Source: Actinomycetes bacterium | GTDB lineage: Bacteria > Actinomycetota > Acidimicrobiia > Acidimicrobiales > Acidimicrobiaceae | Length of the DNA: 7,019 nucleotides | Direction of reading: 5' to 3' | Assembly (NCBI GenBank): GCA_021844725.1 | Contig: JAKBSX010000148.1 | Location: 1-7,019, forward strand | Part shown: in pieces, positions 6,577 to 7,019 of the stretch | Numbering within the stretch: position 1 is the first letter of the stretch | How the letters are laid out: each line of letters starts with the position of its first letter | Position numbers and translations under genes: made by a program | The notes under the pieces: generated by a model | Database searches by the model: none | What the model saw: the letters and a program-made list of their open reading frames with translations, nothing else | What the model was told of the DNA's origin: nothing

Positions 6577-7019
6577 TACTGCTTGGGATAGACACTGCCT
6601 CGGATGTGACATCAATTGGTTTATGCAAGCACGGTCAGCCGCCATATATAACTTCATTTCCAGGTCCTAATAATCAGTTGGAGAGAATAGGTGTTGTCCT
6701 TGAACGTATTATGGTTGAATCCGGAATCAAGAGATCGTCGATCTCGGCTCTAGTGGTTGATGTAGGACCGGGACTGTTCAGCGGGCTTAGGGTCGGAGTT
6801 TCATTTGCCAAATCATTTGCGGGCGCAATTGGAGTTCCGATAATACCATTGACCTCTCTTGATATTTTGGCGTTTAGTCAGAAGAACTGTCCCAGGCTGA
6901 TCGTGTCCGTGCTCGACGCCCGTCGAGGCGAAGTATTCTACTCGACCTACAAAAAGGTGCCCGGTGGTGTAACTAGACTTGGACCTTATTTGGTGGCGAG
7001 TCCTGAAAATGTCGCTTGG
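6573..7019 (+). CDS. tsaB: tRNA threonylcarbamoyladenosine biosynthesis protein TsaB (3' partial)
   Basis: TsaB is the inactive ASKHA-fold paralogue that scaffolds TsaD and TsaE in t6A formation. The window holds 149 residues with no stop, covering roughly the N-terminal two thirds. Visible marks are the MILLGIDTAS opening strand and loop, GPGLFSGLRVG (65-75), which corresponds to the family's GPGSFTGLRIG, the VPIIPLTSLDILAF segment, and LDARRGEVFYS (114-124). The helix that often reads R-x-H-S-E-x-L is replaced by PNNQLERIG, a mild divergence. The ATG overlaps the tsaE stop by ATGA, with GGGG nine bases upstream, so translation is probably coupled. In related clusters rimI and tsaD come next, but they lie outside this window. 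Confidence 0.94.
   Translation, partial: MILLGIDTASDVTSIGLCKHGQPPYITSFPGPNNQLERIGVVLERIMVESGIKRSSISALVVDVGPGLFSGLRVGVSFAKSFAGAIGVPIIPLTSLDILAFSQKNCPRLIVSVLDARRGEVFYSTYKKVPGGVTRLGPYLVASPENVAW

Overview
The window is one uninterrupted run of plus-strand genes. Base composition is near half G+C by eye. It starts inside a large cyclic-di-GMP signalling gene. After a 165-base gap it continues into a tightly packed housekeeping cluster: acpS, a fused NAD(P)HX-repair gene (nnr), alr, a family-4 uracil-DNA glycosylase gene, tsaE and the start of tsaB. The first and last genes are cut by the window edges. I see no mobile elements, CRISPR arrays, tRNA or rRNA.

The order acpS - nnr - alr - tsaE - tsaB (normally followed by rimI and tsaD) is a well-known actinobacterial arrangement. 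The protein motifs, for example GPGLFSGLRVG in TsaB, fit that. acpS also looks leaderless, with no Shine-Dalgarno and a TAnnnT box seven bases before the ATG, which is common in Actinobacteria. The moderate G+C would suit a lower-GC lineage such as some Acidimicrobiia, but that placement is an inference held with modest confidence.

Layout. 1-2175: GAF-GGDEF-EAL protein with a His/Cys-rich C-terminal domain; the frame is open at the left edge, so the real N-terminus is missing. 2176-2340: intergenic, with a candidate acpS promoter and a cluster of ATCAA/TTGAT elements; no terminator recognised. 2341-4211: acpS and nnr, joined by an ATGA overlap. 4212-4277: 66-base gap with a tandem heptamer. 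4278-5474: alr. 5487-6065: uracil-DNA glycosylase, starting with TTG 12 bases after alr. 6058-6576: tsaE, overlapping the glycosylase gene by 8 bases. 6573-7019: tsaB, overlapping tsaE by ATGA.

The cluster serves basic maintenance and growth: acyl-carrier-protein activation, repair of damaged NAD(P)H, D-alanine for peptidoglycan, removal of uracil from DNA, and the t6A modification of ANN-decoding tRNAs. The tight overlaps suggest co-translation of the last three genes. I see no clear evidence of a wholly new system. The most interesting points are the metal-site-like C-terminal domain of the c-di-GMP enzyme, the glycosylase gene lodged inside the alr-tsaE cluster, and the apparent leaderless start of acpS.
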